A stretch of 64,000 nucleotides of DNA, from NCBI GenBank assembly GCA_016868375.1, contig VGHA01000003.1:1-64000 (forward strand), given 5' to 3'. Shown here one piece after another: positions 8,876 to 17,123 of the stretch. This DNA is from Betaproteobacteria bacterium (GTDB lineage Bacteria; Pseudomonadota; Gammaproteobacteria; Burkholderiales; Burkholderiaceae_E). The notes beneath the pieces are model-generated. The model was given only the letters and a program-made list of their open reading frames with translations, was not told the origin of the DNA and searched no databases. How positions within the stretch are numbered: the stretch's first letter is position 1; each line of letters opens with the position of its first letter. A program made the translations under genes and the position numbers.

Positions 8876-8892
8876 TCCGAGCCTGACTACCG

Positions 8893-9420
8893 ATGCGAGC
8901 GATCGCGGCGACCGCTGCCCGGATCGTTGCTCTGAGTAACGGTCTGGCAGCGGCGCTGGTACTAACGATCTTCTCGGCCATGGCCGTTCAGGTTGTCAGC
9001 CGCTACGTCTTCAACAGCTCGGTCTTTTGGGCGGACGACGTCGCGATATGGGGCATGGCTTGGCTGGTGATGTTGGCCTGCGTGGGACTGTGCTTCGACT
9101 GGAAACACATTCATGTGCCCGCCCTCGTGAATGCGTTGCCCGTAAGGCCCCGCCAGTTGACGATCATGCTCTCTCAGGCGTTGACCCTCGGCCTCCTGGT
9201 TGCCTTGGCCTGGTATGGATTCCAGGTCGTTGGCGGAACTTTTCACAGGGTGACCCCGGGCCTGGGCTTGTCGACCCGATGGTTCAAGCTCGCCATCCCT
9301 TTTTGTGCCTTGCTGTCGGCGATCGTCGTGGCCGCCCGGCTTGCGGCCGATTTCTTTGCGTGGCGCCGCGGCGATCATGCGCATTTCGCTGGCTATGGCC
9401 AATCGGGCTCAGCAGACTGA
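8893..9420 (+). CDS. TRAP transporter small permease, DctQ
   Basis: A four-helix membrane protein of 175 residues. The first helix is LAAALVLTIFSAMAVQVVSR, followed by the family hallmark RYVFNSSVFWADDVAIWGMAWLVMLA. It bridges the receptor and the large permease in the inner membrane. It begins 17 bases after dctP and ends four bases before the preferred dctM start. Confidence 0.88.
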   Translation: MRAIAATAARIVALSNGLAAALVLTIFSAMAVQVVSRYVFNSSVFWADDVAIWGMAWLVMLACVGLCFDWKHIHVPALVNALPVRPRQLTIMLSQALTLGLLVALAWYGFQVVGGTFHRVTPGLGLSTRWFKLAIPFCALLSAIVVAARLAADFFAWRRGDHAHFAGYGQSGSAD

Positions 9421-9424
9421 TGAC

Positions 9425-10723
9425 ATGACCAACGTCCTGATCTATCTTGTCTTGCCGTTCCTGGGTTCAATTTTGATCGGCGTCCCGGTCGTTTTTGCGA
9501 TCGGGATTGGCTGTTTCGTTTTTCTTGCCTTCTCCGGCACCACGATCCCCATGCTGGTGCTGGTGACCGAGATGGCCTCGGGCCTGGACTCTTATGCGCT
9601 GCTGGCGCTGCCCGCCTTTGTGATGACCGGCGAACTGCTCAATCGCTGCGGGCTCACCGACCGGCTCGTCAACCTCGCCAATGCGGCAGTCGGCTGGATC
9701 CGGGGCGGTCTGGCCCATGTGACCACCGTGACCGGCATGCTGCTCGCGACCATCAGCGGATCCGCGCTCGCCGACGCCGCGACGCTTGGGCCCGTCGTCA
9801 TCCCTGCCATGATCCGCGAACGCTTCCCGCCTGGCTTCGCTGCGGCGATCACGGCAGCGGCCGCATGCATCGGCGCGATCATTCCGCCCAGCGTCCCCCT
9901 GGTCATCATCGGCAGCCAACTCGGCATGTCGATTGGCGGCCTGTTTCTCGCCGGCGTGATCCCGGGCCTGTTGACTGGTATCGCATTGATGATCACTTCC
10001 TGGCTGCTTTGCCGGTTCCGCGGGTTTGGCGCGCCGCGACCGTTCGAGGGGGTGAGCGCACTCGGCCGGCACAGCATACGGGCCCTTCCTGCCTTGACCA
10101 TCCCGGCGATCATCCTGGGGGGCATCCTGGGCGGGGTCTTCTCGCCCACCGAGGCCGGCGTCATCGCGGTGATGTATACAACGATCCTCGGGACGCTCGT
10201 CTACCGTAATCTGAGCCTTCGGTCATTCGGCGAGGCGCTGATGTCGACTGCGCAGATCACTGGAGCGGCGGTCATCATTGTTGCGATTTCGCTGGTGATG
10301 GGGCGCATTCTGGCCTTCGAACAGATCCCGAACAAACTGGTCGCACTCATGAGTGGCATCACCACCGAGCCGGTTCTGGTCTTTCTGATTGTGGTGATTC
10401 TTTTGCTCGTTGTTGGCTGCGTGATGGATGCTGTGGCCAACATGATCATTCTCGGCCCCCTGCTGATGCCGATCTGTACCCAGTTGCTCGAGATGCAGTC
10501 CTTTCAATACGGCGTTTTTCTGATGTACGCACTTTTGATCGGGCTGCTCACGCCGCCATTAGGTCTGGCACTCTTTGTCGTCGCGCCGATTGCCAAAGTC
10601 TCGGCCGAGCAGATCTCGCTCGCGGTGATTCCCTTGATCGCAGCCATGCTCATTGTTCTGACCATGATCTCCTTCTTCCCAGCGCTCACGATGTGGCTTC
10701 CGACGGTCGCGGGCTACAAGTGA
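9425..10723 (+). CDS. TRAP transporter large permease, DctM
   Basis: 432 residues, almost entirely hydrophobic, with about 12 transmembrane segments and the DctM hallmarks GPVVIPAMIRE, IIPPSVPLVIIG and GVFSPTEAGVIAVMYT. It is the sodium-coupled transport subunit. An open frame extends to 9305 within dctQ, but the ATG at 9425 follows the dctQ stop by four bases and gives the usual N-terminus (MTNVLIYLVLPF); the ATG at 9395 is an alternative. Its stop overlaps the next start as TGATG. Confidence 0.9.
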   Translation: MTNVLIYLVLPFLGSILIGVPVVFAIGIGCFVFLAFSGTTIPMLVLVTEMASGLDSYALLALPAFVMTGELLNRCGLTDRLVNLANAAVGWIRGGLAHVTTVTGMLLATISGSALADAATLGPVVIPAMIRERFPPGFAAAITAAAACIGAIIPPSVPLVIIGSQLGMSIGGLFLAGVIPGLLTGIALMITSWLLCRFRGFGAPRPFEGVSALGRHSIRALPALTIPAIILGGILGGVFSPTEAGVIAVMYTTILGTLVYRNLSLRSFGEALMSTAQITGAAVIIVAISLVMGRILAFEQIPNKLVALMSGITTEPVLVFLIVVILLLVVGCVMDAVANMIILGPLLMPICTQLLEMQSFQYGVFLMYALLIGLLTPPLGLALFVVAPIAKVSAEQISLAVIPLIAAMLIVLTMISFFPALTMWLPTVAGYK

Positions 10724-12165
10724 TGGGGGCGGACGACCATCGGTGGCAAGGGCCGGCCGCCGGAGCATTGTCAGAGCTTGAGGCGAGGGTCACCTACGAG
10801 CTCGATTGCCTGAGCTTTCCGGAGGCCTCCTGGGTACCTGAAGTCTTCGATACCAACGGGCAACGTGCAGGGGCCGTGCTGGTGGTGGGCGGGGGTCAGG
10901 CGGGGCTGGCGACCGCTTTCGCGCTCAAGCGAGAAGGCATACACGATGTCACCGTGGTGGACCGTAATCCATCAGGCCGGGAAGGTCCCTGGATCAACTT
11001 CGCACGCATGCTGACCCTGCGCACCCCAAAGTACCTGACCGGACCCGACTACGGGATCCCGTCCCTCACGTTTCGCGCATGGTTCGAGTGTCAGCACGGT
11101 GCATCAGCCTGGGAGGCGCTGCAACGCATCCCGACGCCGATGTGGATGGACTACCTGCTTTGGTTCCGCAAGATCAGCGGCGTCGAGGTCTCCAACGGCG
11201 TGGAGTTGGCCGACTGCCGTGGCACGCTTTCTGGTCTGGTTGAAGTCAAGCTTCAATCCGCTGGCACCAGCCGAAGCGCTGTGTTCAGGCATGTCGTCCT
11301 GGCCAATGGCATGGACGGCGGTGGCTGCTGGTATACCCCGCCGGAGTTCACCCGCCCCTTGCCCCGAAGCGCTTGGGCGCACACTTCCGACCCGATCGAT
11401 CTTGAAATGCTGCGCGGATGCCGGGTTGCTGTGCTGGGCGCGGGCGCATCTGCTTTTGACGCGGCTGCGGCCGCGCTCGATCATGGGGCAACGGTCGATC
11501 TATATTTCCGCCGCGCGGGACTCCTCAAGGTTGAACACCGCGCCTGGCTCGAGCAGGCAGGGTTTCTCAGAGGCTTCGGTGCACTCGATGACCGCCAGAA
11601 ATGGGCCGTGATGCACCGTCTGCTATCACTCGGAGCGCCCGCCCCTGAGAGCGCGGTCGCGCGAGTGATCGGGCACGCATCGTTCTCAATGCACGCCGGC
11701 ACAGGCTGGATCGAGACGGCCTACCGGGACGGCCGCATCCAAATCACCACCAGCGCGGGCCCGCGGGAAGCCGATTTTGCGATTTTTGGCACCGGTGCCC
11801 GCTACGATCTGTCGATGCGCCCCGAACTCGCGTCGGTCGCTCCGCTGGCTGCGCGATGGTGCGATCGATTCACGCCCGACGAAACACAGAGGGCCGACGA
11901 AGTCGGCCTCTATCCTTATCTTGGTCGGGGATTCGAGCTGCTTGAACGCGTACAAGGGCAGGCGCCGTGGATCAAACGGATCCACCTTTTCAACTACGCC
12001 GCCACCCCAAGCGTCGGGGTTTCGGGGTCGTCTGGTACTGGACTGAAAACTGGTCTGCAGCGGCTCGTCGGCGCGATTATCGAACGGCTATACGTCGATT
12101 CGTTTGATCGTCACCTGGCGGCGATGCCCTGGCCCTCACAGAGCACCTCGCCCGGGGAGTCTTGA
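10723..12165 (+). CDS. FAD/NAD(P)-dependent flavoprotein monooxygenase-like protein
   Basis: 480 residues with two dinucleotide-binding folds: GGGQAG near residue 58 for FAD and GAGASA near residue 243 for NADPH. This two-domain layout matches class B flavoprotein monooxygenases (FMO/Baeyer-Villiger-like) and related flavoproteins. The ATG at 10723 overlaps the dctM stop (TGATG), so the enzyme is translationally coupled to the importer and probably acts on the imported substrate. The substrate is unknown. Confidence 0.8.
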   Translation: MGADDHRWQGPAAGALSELEARVTYELDCLSFPEASWVPEVFDTNGQRAGAVLVVGGGQAGLATAFALKREGIHDVTVVDRNPSGREGPWINFARMLTLRTPKYLTGPDYGIPSLTFRAWFECQHGASAWEALQRIPTPMWMDYLLWFRKISGVEVSNGVELADCRGTLSGLVEVKLQSAGTSRSAVFRHVVLANGMDGGGCWYTPPEFTRPLPRSAWAHTSDPIDLEMLRGCRVAVLGAGASAFDAAAAALDHGATVDLYFRRAGLLKVEHRAWLEQAGFLRGFGALDDRQKWAVMHRLLSLGAPAPESAVARVIGHASFSMHAGTGWIETAYRDGRIQITTSAGPREADFAIFGTGARYDLSMRPELASVAPLAARWCDRFTPDETQRADEVGLYPYLGRGFELLERVQGQAPWIKRIHLFNYAATPSVGVSGSSGTGLKTGLQRLVGAIIERLYVDSFDRHLAAMPWPSQSTSPGES

Positions 12166-12212
12166 CCGGCGAACGCTGAACGGTAACGCGACTGAGACCG
12201 CCCCCCTCACCC

Positions 12213-12734
12213 CTACGCCGCGACCGCCTTCCTGCGACGCCCCGCCATCTCCAGCAGCACCAGGGCCACCACGCCTACGGCCATCACGCCAAACGAGATG
12301 TGAACAGCGTTCTTGCTTGCCGCATACATCGTGCTGGAATTGGCAAGATAGCCGCAACTGGCTGTGAACAGGAGCGGCGTGAGCGGATAGATCGGCACAT
12401 CGAACCGTTCGCCGAGGAATGGTCGACCATGCATGATGAAAACCGAAACGCCCACCAGGAACAGGAAGGTCCAGAAAACCGGCGCTGTGAACTCAACCAT
12501 CGCTCCGAAACCGTCGCGCTGCTGAGTGCCGAACAGCACCAGTGCCAGTGCGATCCCTCCCCGGACCAACAGCGCGACCGTGGGCGTTCCCGAGGCTATA
12601 TTCCATGAGCCCATGAACTTGAGCGATGACCAGGTGAGACCCAAGGCAAAGTTGCTTCGTGCCCCGACGATCATGGTCGCATTGATGCTCGTCAGCGCGG
12701 CTCGGTGACGGCCAAGGTCCTGGACACCAGGCAA
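12213..12734 (-). pseudogene. C-terminal remnant of an APC-type amino acid permease
   Basis: The frame reads like the last third of an APC-superfamily permease: SINATMIVGARSNFALG followed by four or five hydrophobic helices and a basic tail GRRRKAV. Family members are about 450 residues or more, whereas only about 170 remain. The residues before LTSINAT, encoded above about 12695, do not look like the family. Next to it in the upstream direction lies a broken integrase gene, so the missing N-terminal two thirds were most likely lost when an element inserted or was later deleted. Confidence 0.65.
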
Positions 12735-12790
12735 GCCCCGAGTGTCGCTGGCTCGCTACCCGAGGCTCACGCTTCTTCGCGAGGGGCGAC

Positions 12791-13983
12791 TTATTTGTCG
12801 GCATGGCTGCTCTCCCCTAAGCAGTACCCAGCCCACTCTGCGAGCATGCGCTTGCGAGGCTCGAATAGATCTCCGCGCCGGTATGCCGCCTCCGTCTTGT
12901 TGGGGATCGCGTGTGCAAGCGCCATTTCTGCAACGTCTGCTGAGTACTGCGTTTCCTCGGCGACCCAGTCCCGGAAGGTAGACCTGAACCCGTGGACCGT
13001 AAACGGCTCTCCCATTCGCTTCATGAGCGCTAGCATCGCCATATTCGATATCGATTTGCTCTTGATCGAGAAGAGGTACTTGCTAGTCGGATCGGAGTCC
13101 CTTGCCATCAGTATCAGCTCGCGAGCGCGTTCGCCGAGAAATATCCGATGCTCTTTTCCGGCTTTCATCTTGTGCCCGGGGATTGTCCAGACATGCATGT
13201 CTGATACTTCCGAACGCAACCCCCCGATCACCTCGCCGGTTCTGCTGGCGTTAAGGATCAAGAACTGCAGAGCGAGCGCGGCCATGCCATCCATTTCTCG
13301 GAAACGGGCCATGAATGCTGGAAGATCCTTGTAGCTCATCGCTCTATGGTGTACCTCACGATGAACTTTACTTGGGCGAGGTAGGATGGTCGCGAGCTGA
13401 CTGCGCCATGCAGCAGGGTTCGGCCCCGACCTCAGTTCTGGGGCGGTGGCAGATGCAAGGATCCACTCGAGGCGACCTCGAAGTCTTTCCGCTGTGACCG
13501 TCTTTACCGTCCAGATAGGGGTCAAGATCTGCAAGATCTCATCGACGCCGATCTCATCGATCTTCATTTTCCCGATAATCGGGTTCGCATATCGCTAACG
13601 GTTGATGACCACTGGGCCGCATGTCTCGCGTTCCGCCACTCGGGGCGCTTTGCCTCGATACAACTGGCGGCGTAGTTCGCAAAGAGCGGAGTAATGTCGT
13701 TCGATGCTGGCTGATGTGCTGGCCGCCAAGCTGCAGATAGGCGCTCGCCCTTGTAGATCTGAGATCGAAGACTGACCACGCGAGCTCGCGCGGTTTTAAG
13801 AGTTACAGCTGGGTAAGCGCCCAGACTTACATCGCGACGCTCGCCAGCATCGACTACGCGGAACGTCCAGTACTTACCACCGTTTCGCTTGACCTGTTGG
13901 TTTAGGCCCGGCGTTGCGCGGTCGGTGTAGCGCCCCGGCGTTGCGATGTTTTTGATGAATGCATCTGAAAGTGTGTTTGCCAT
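12791..13983 (-). pseudogene. P4-type tyrosine integrase split by a frameshift
   Basis: Two frames together make one integrase with an N-terminal DUF4102-like domain. The upstream frame starts at the ATG at 13983 (MANTLSDAFIKNI) after AGGACGG. It ends at 13564, and the second frame runs from 13567 to 12791. The catalytic set is in the second frame: Arg109, HGFR (His192, Arg195), His219 and Tyr229 in AAYRRGDLF. Around 13591-13597 the sequence changes from the frame for QWSSTV to the frame for RYANPIIGKMKIDEI; adding one C near AGC would restore a normal joint. It is either a real inactivating deletion or a sequencing error. No tRNA attachment site is visible nearby. Confidence 0.8.
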
Positions 13984-14196
13984 GGTGTTCCGTCCTATTT
14001 TTCCCCCACGGTTCCCCACACGCGATGTGTGAGCAGCCGTGAGCGGCGTTGATAAGCACGGTAAAGCCATGGGGCCCCAACAGCCCACGCCGGAATTACT
14101 TATTGCCGGTTTTCAGAGATAGGAGGGCGTCGGCGGGGTGACCACGATGACGCTACGCCTGCCTACGCTTGCCAAGGCTTCACCGAAGCCTTAGTT

Positions 14197-14312
14197 GACA
14201 CAAACTCGCTCGCGTACGCTCGCTCAGACAGGTGTCCGCCCAGCGGGAAAGCGCATGCGCTTTCCCTCCCGCCCGTCGCCTACTCGCCTCGGCTGGCCAG
14301 ACTCACCGCCCC
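14197..14312 (+). repeat. Dispersed GC-rich repeat, module 1, copy A
   Basis: About 116 bases beginning GACACAAACTCGCTCGC and ending near GCCAGACTC. It contains a perfect 22-base palindrome at 14245-14266 with centre GCGCATGCGC. The same module occurs inverted at 33173-33286, with the palindrome shortened to 20 bases by matched changes on both arms. It lies upstream of the VapBC pair and contains no supported gene. Confidence 0.75.
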
Positions 14313-14382
14313 CCAGCTCCCGCCCCGGCCTCAGGCCACGCCGTTGGGCTTCGCTGTTGGTAGGAGGTGCGGGACGCGCAGC

Positions 14383-14442
14383 GCCGGCGCAGCCAGTCGA
14401 GCCCCCGCAGCCCCCCACCCCCCGGCCGACGACGCTCGCGAA
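14383..14442 (+). repeat. Dispersed GC-rich repeat, module 2, copy A
   Basis: About 60 bases that include AGCCAGTCGAGCCCCCGCAG and GGCCGACGACGCTCGCGAA. From 14391 it matches 15224-15274 except for a one-base difference in a C run. A weaker copy is at 33341-33381. With the module-1 copy it fills most of the 500-base gap between the integrase remnant and the antitoxin gene. Confidence 0.75.
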
Positions 14443-14458
14443 CCTGGCGAAATACGTT

Positions 14459-14487
14459 AGTATTACCAATATAAACTCTGTAATACT
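14459..14487. promoter_or_regulatory. Inverted repeat upstream of the AbrB-type antitoxin, likely autoregulatory operator
   Basis: Perfect eight-base arms AGTATTAC (14459-14466) and GTAATACT (14480-14487) are separated by 13 bases and end ten bases before the antitoxin ATG. The segment is AT-rich in a GC-rich setting, as expected for a promoter. Antitoxins of this class usually repress their own operon by binding such repeats. Confidence 0.6.
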
Positions 14488-14497
14488 CGAGTAACCT

Positions 14498-14737
14498 ATG
14501 CCCACCTCAATCACCGTCAAAGGCCAGGTCACGATCCCCAAGCAGATCCGCGACGCCTTAGGCCTCAGGCCGGGATCTTCGGTCGACTTCACGGTCAATC
14601 GCGATGGCGAAGTGGTCATCCACAAGGCGAAAGATCTGTCTAGGCGGAAGCTCGATCGCTTTGACTCGGTTCGTGGAAGAGCGGACGTGAAGTGGCGAAC
14701 CAAAGATCTGATGGCACTTCTGCGCGGCGATGCCTGA
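14498..14737 (+). CDS. vapB: AbrB/MazE-family antitoxin (VapB-type)
   Basis: 79 residues with a SpoVT/AbrB swapped-hairpin DNA-binding domain at the N-terminus: TSITVKGQVTIPKQIRDALG and GSSVDFTVNRDGEVVI. The charged C-terminal third (KDLSRRKLDRFDSVRG onward) is the likely toxin-binding tail. The stop overlaps the toxin start as TGATG. It is expected to neutralise the PIN toxin and repress the operon through the inverted repeat at 14459-14487. Confidence 0.9.
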   Translation: MPTSITVKGQVTIPKQIRDALGLRPGSSVDFTVNRDGEVVIHKAKDLSRRKLDRFDSVRGRADVKWRTKDLMALLRGDA

Positions 14738-15135
14738 TGATTGTCGATACCAACGTTCTGATCGACGTGCTGGAGGACGACCCCGATTGGGCTGAGTGGT
14801 CAATCGCTCAACTCCGAGCACAGTCGAAAGTTAACCGTTTGACGATTAATCCGATCATCTACGGCGAGTTATCTCTCGCGTTTTCGACAGTTGAAGCGCT
14901 GGACGACATGATCGAACGCATGGAGCTGCGCATGCTCGAGATACCGAAACCCGCACTGTTTCTGGCAGGCAAAGCGTTTGCGCAATATCGGCGGCAGGGC
15001 GGCGTGAAGAACAATGTACTCGCCGATTTCTTCATCGGCGCCCATGCAGCCGTCAGCTCGCTTCCGCTTCTCACTCGCGACACCCGGCGGTACACCCGGC
15101 ATTTCCCAAGCGTGAGGTTGGTGGCGCCTGATTGA
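14737..15135 (+). CDS. vapC: PIN-domain toxin (VapC-type ribonuclease)
   Basis: 132 residues starting at the ATG that overlaps the antitoxin stop. The acidic metal-binding residues of PIN nucleases are present: Asp4 in VDTN, Glu44 in YGELS, Asp97 in NVLADFFIG and Asp115 in LTRDTRRY. Family members cleave tRNA or rRNA when released from the antitoxin. All residues needed for activity look intact, so the module may be functional and could help keep the surrounding island. Confidence 0.9.
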   Translation: MIVDTNVLIDVLEDDPDWAEWSIAQLRAQSKVNRLTINPIIYGELSLAFSTVEALDDMIERMELRMLEIPKPALFLAGKAFAQYRRQGGVKNNVLADFFIGAHAAVSSLPLLTRDTRRYTRHFPSVRLVAPD

Positions 15136-15188
15136 AGTGCTTCGCCAGCTTGGGTGCGCGTCGGCCGGAGCGGGAGCTGGAGGACGGA

Positions 15189-15274
15189 TCGACTGGCTGC
15201 GCCGGCGCCATCGGCGCCGGCGTAGCCAGTCGAGCCCCCGCAGCCCCCACCCCCCGGCCGACGACGCTCGCGAA
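15189..15274 (+). repeat. Dispersed repeat, copy B: long hairpin plus module 2
   Basis: Positions 15189-15233 form a hairpin with 21-base arms (one mismatch) around a three-base ATC loop, followed by module 2 at 15224-15274. The module ends about 12 bases from the 3' end of the quinone-oxidoreductase-like gene, which is transcribed toward it. Module 2 of copy C likewise ends just beside the 3' end of an ABC ATPase gene. A role as a transcription stop or mRNA 3' stabiliser is possible, but no T-run is seen. Confidence 0.7.
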
Positions 15275-15285
15275 AACCAGAAGCC

Positions 15286-16269
15286 TCACCCCACCAGCAG
15301 GCCAATCTTGCCGACATGCGCATCGGCCTTCATCCGCTCGACCGCCTGCGGCAGTTCATCAAACTGAAACACGGTATCGATCAGCGGCTTCAACCGACCG
15401 CCGCGCACCAGCGGCAGCATGTCGCGGATGAAGCCGTCAATCGTCTGCGCGCGCTGTTCGGCGGTGCGAAACCGATTGCTGACACCGAACAGTTTGAGGC
15501 GACGGCTATGAAGATCGTCGACGTCGATCTGCGCATGCTTGACCCCATCCACATGCCCCACCTGCGCAAGACGCCCCATGTAGCTCAGCGACTGCATGAG
15601 CGCTTCGAACACTGAACCGCCGACATTGTTGATGGCAAGTTGTACGCCCTTGCCGTCGGTGAAACGCCTGACTGGCTCGACGAAGTCACTGCCTCGGGTA
15701 AGAATGCCCTCATCAAGACCCGCCTTGCGCAGCGCTTCGAGCTTGCTTGCAGAGCCCGAGGTGCCAATGACTTTCGCGCCCAGGGCCTTCCCGATCTGCA
15801 GACAGGCCACACCCACGCCGGAGGCGACCGCCGTGACCAGCATCGTGTCGCCCGCCTTCAACTCGCCGTGGGCGACGATCATGTCGTAGGCGACCGCATA
15901 GGCAATCGGAATGGATCCCGCCTCGACCCAGCTCACGTTGTCCGGAACCGGCATTGAGTCGCGCTCATCAAGCAGGGTTCGCTCTGCAAAACCGCCAGCC
16001 GCGCGCCCCATCACACGGTCACCAATTCGGTAGCGTGTGACGCCCTCGCCCAGCGCACTGACCACGCCTGCCGCCTCCATCCCGCATCGCTTGACCTGGG
16101 CAGCCCCCTTCACCGCGACAACGCGGCTGCCGCCGTGCAGGAATTCACCGCGATTGAGCGACGACGCCTTGACGTCGATCAGCACCTGTCCAGGCCCAGG
16201 TACCGGGTCGGGCTGATCGGCCAGATTGAGTGCGAGAGAACCCGCTTCATGCATCCATGCTTTCATCAT
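15286..16269 (-). CDS. Zinc-free quinone oxidoreductase-like MDR protein
   Basis: 327 residues of the medium-chain dehydrogenase/reductase family. It has a GroES-like N-terminal domain, with CGMEAAGVVSALGEGV near residue 62, and a Rossmann domain with AVASGVGVACLQIGKALGA near residue 147. The zinc-binding cysteines of alcohol dehydrogenases are absent, as in NADPH quinone or enoyl reductases. The two adjacent ATGs at the start directly follow the stop of the enoyl-CoA hydratase gene, with GGGAG upstream. It is the last gene of the leftward run. Confidence 0.85.
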   Translation of the reverse strand: MMKAWMHEAGSLALNLADQPDPVPGPGQVLIDVKASSLNRGEFLHGGSRVVAVKGAAQVKRCGMEAAGVVSALGEGVTRYRIGDRVMGRAAGGFAERTLLDERDSMPVPDNVSWVEAGSIPIAYAVAYDMIVAHGELKAGDTMLVTAVASGVGVACLQIGKALGAKVIGTSGSASKLEALRKAGLDEGILTRGSDFVEPVRRFTDGKGVQLAINNVGGSVFEALMQSLSYMGRLAQVGHVDGVKHAQIDVDDLHSRRLKLFGVSNRFRTAEQRAQTIDGFIRDMLPLVRGGRLKPLIDTVFQFDELPQAVERMKADAHVGKIGLLVG

Positions 16270-17055
16270 TCACACTCCCTTGAACTGCGGCTTACGTTTT
16301 TCAGCGAACGCTTTGCGTCCTTCCTGATAGTCCTGGCTGGCAAAGCAGGCATCGGTCATCTGACGCACCCTGGCAACCGCCTCGGGTGCCTCGCCAGCCG
16401 CCCAGGCGCGCATCGCCGCCTTGGCCGCCCGCACGGTCAAGGGCGCACTGACCGATAGCCACTGCAGGTACTGGCTCACAACTTCGTCGAGCTGTTCGTC
16501 TGGGACCGAACGATTGACGAAGCCCAGACGCGCCGCTTCCGGCCCGTCGAACTGACGTCCGGTGAACACAATGTCGGCTGCCTGCGCTGACGGCAGCACC
16601 TCCATCAGACGACGAACACTTTCGTAGCGCACGCCCAGCCCGAGCTTGGCAGCGGGCATCGCAAACCGCGCGCGGTCATTGCAAATGCGCAGATCACAGG
16701 ACGCCGCAAGATACAACCCACCCCCCATGCAGATGCCACGGATCCTGGCCAAAGTGGGTTTGGCTGCGGCCAGCACGGCCGCGTAGGCCGTATCGACCGC
16801 TTCGTTATAGACGGTTGACGCATCGAGCGTGCCGCGCTTCTTTTCGAATTCGGAGATATCGGCGCCCGATACAAAAGCCTTCTCGCCATCACCTGCCAGA
16901 ACGATCGCAAAGACCGATGGGTCCGCATCAAATCTGGCAATGGCCTGGGGGACGTCGCACCACATTTCATAGGTAACGGCGTTGTGGCGTTCCAGGTTGG
17001 AAAAAACAATCCAGCCGATTCCATCGGCCTGGTGAACGTTCAGGGCTGCGGCCAT
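16270..17055 (-). CDS. Enoyl-CoA hydratase/isomerase family protein
   Basis: 261 residues of the crotonase fold. The first oxyanion-hole segment is KAFVSGADISEFE and the second is GICMGGGLYLAASCDLRIC. The usual second catalytic Glu region after DLRI is not clearly present, so it may be an isomerase, hydrolase or lyase rather than a hydratase. The ATG at 17055 is preferred to an upstream TTG because GGAGAAG precedes it. It adjoins the MDR gene with no gap. Confidence 0.85.
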   Translation of the reverse strand: MAAALNVHQADGIGWIVFSNLERHNAVTYEMWCDVPQAIARFDADPSVFAIVLAGDGEKAFVSGADISEFEKKRGTLDASTVYNEAVDTAYAAVLAAAKPTLARIRGICMGGGLYLAASCDLRICNDRARFAMPAAKLGLGVRYESVRRLMEVLPSAQAADIVFTGRQFDGPEAARLGFVNRSVPDEQLDEVVSQYLQWLSVSAPLTVRAAKAAMRAWAAGEAPEAVARVRQMTDACFASQDYQEGRKAFAEKRKPQFKGV

Positions 17056-17123
17056 CGAGAGCTTCTCCAAGAATCAAAGCGGGATACGAACGAACCACTC
17101 AACCAACTTGCGACCTTGCAGGA

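Noticed and set aside
14224-14703. Open frames across the GC-rich repeats and the antitoxin gene
   Set aside because: They are antisense to the antitoxin or translate the repeat palindromes into Arg/Gly/Pro-rich sequence; not supported as genes.
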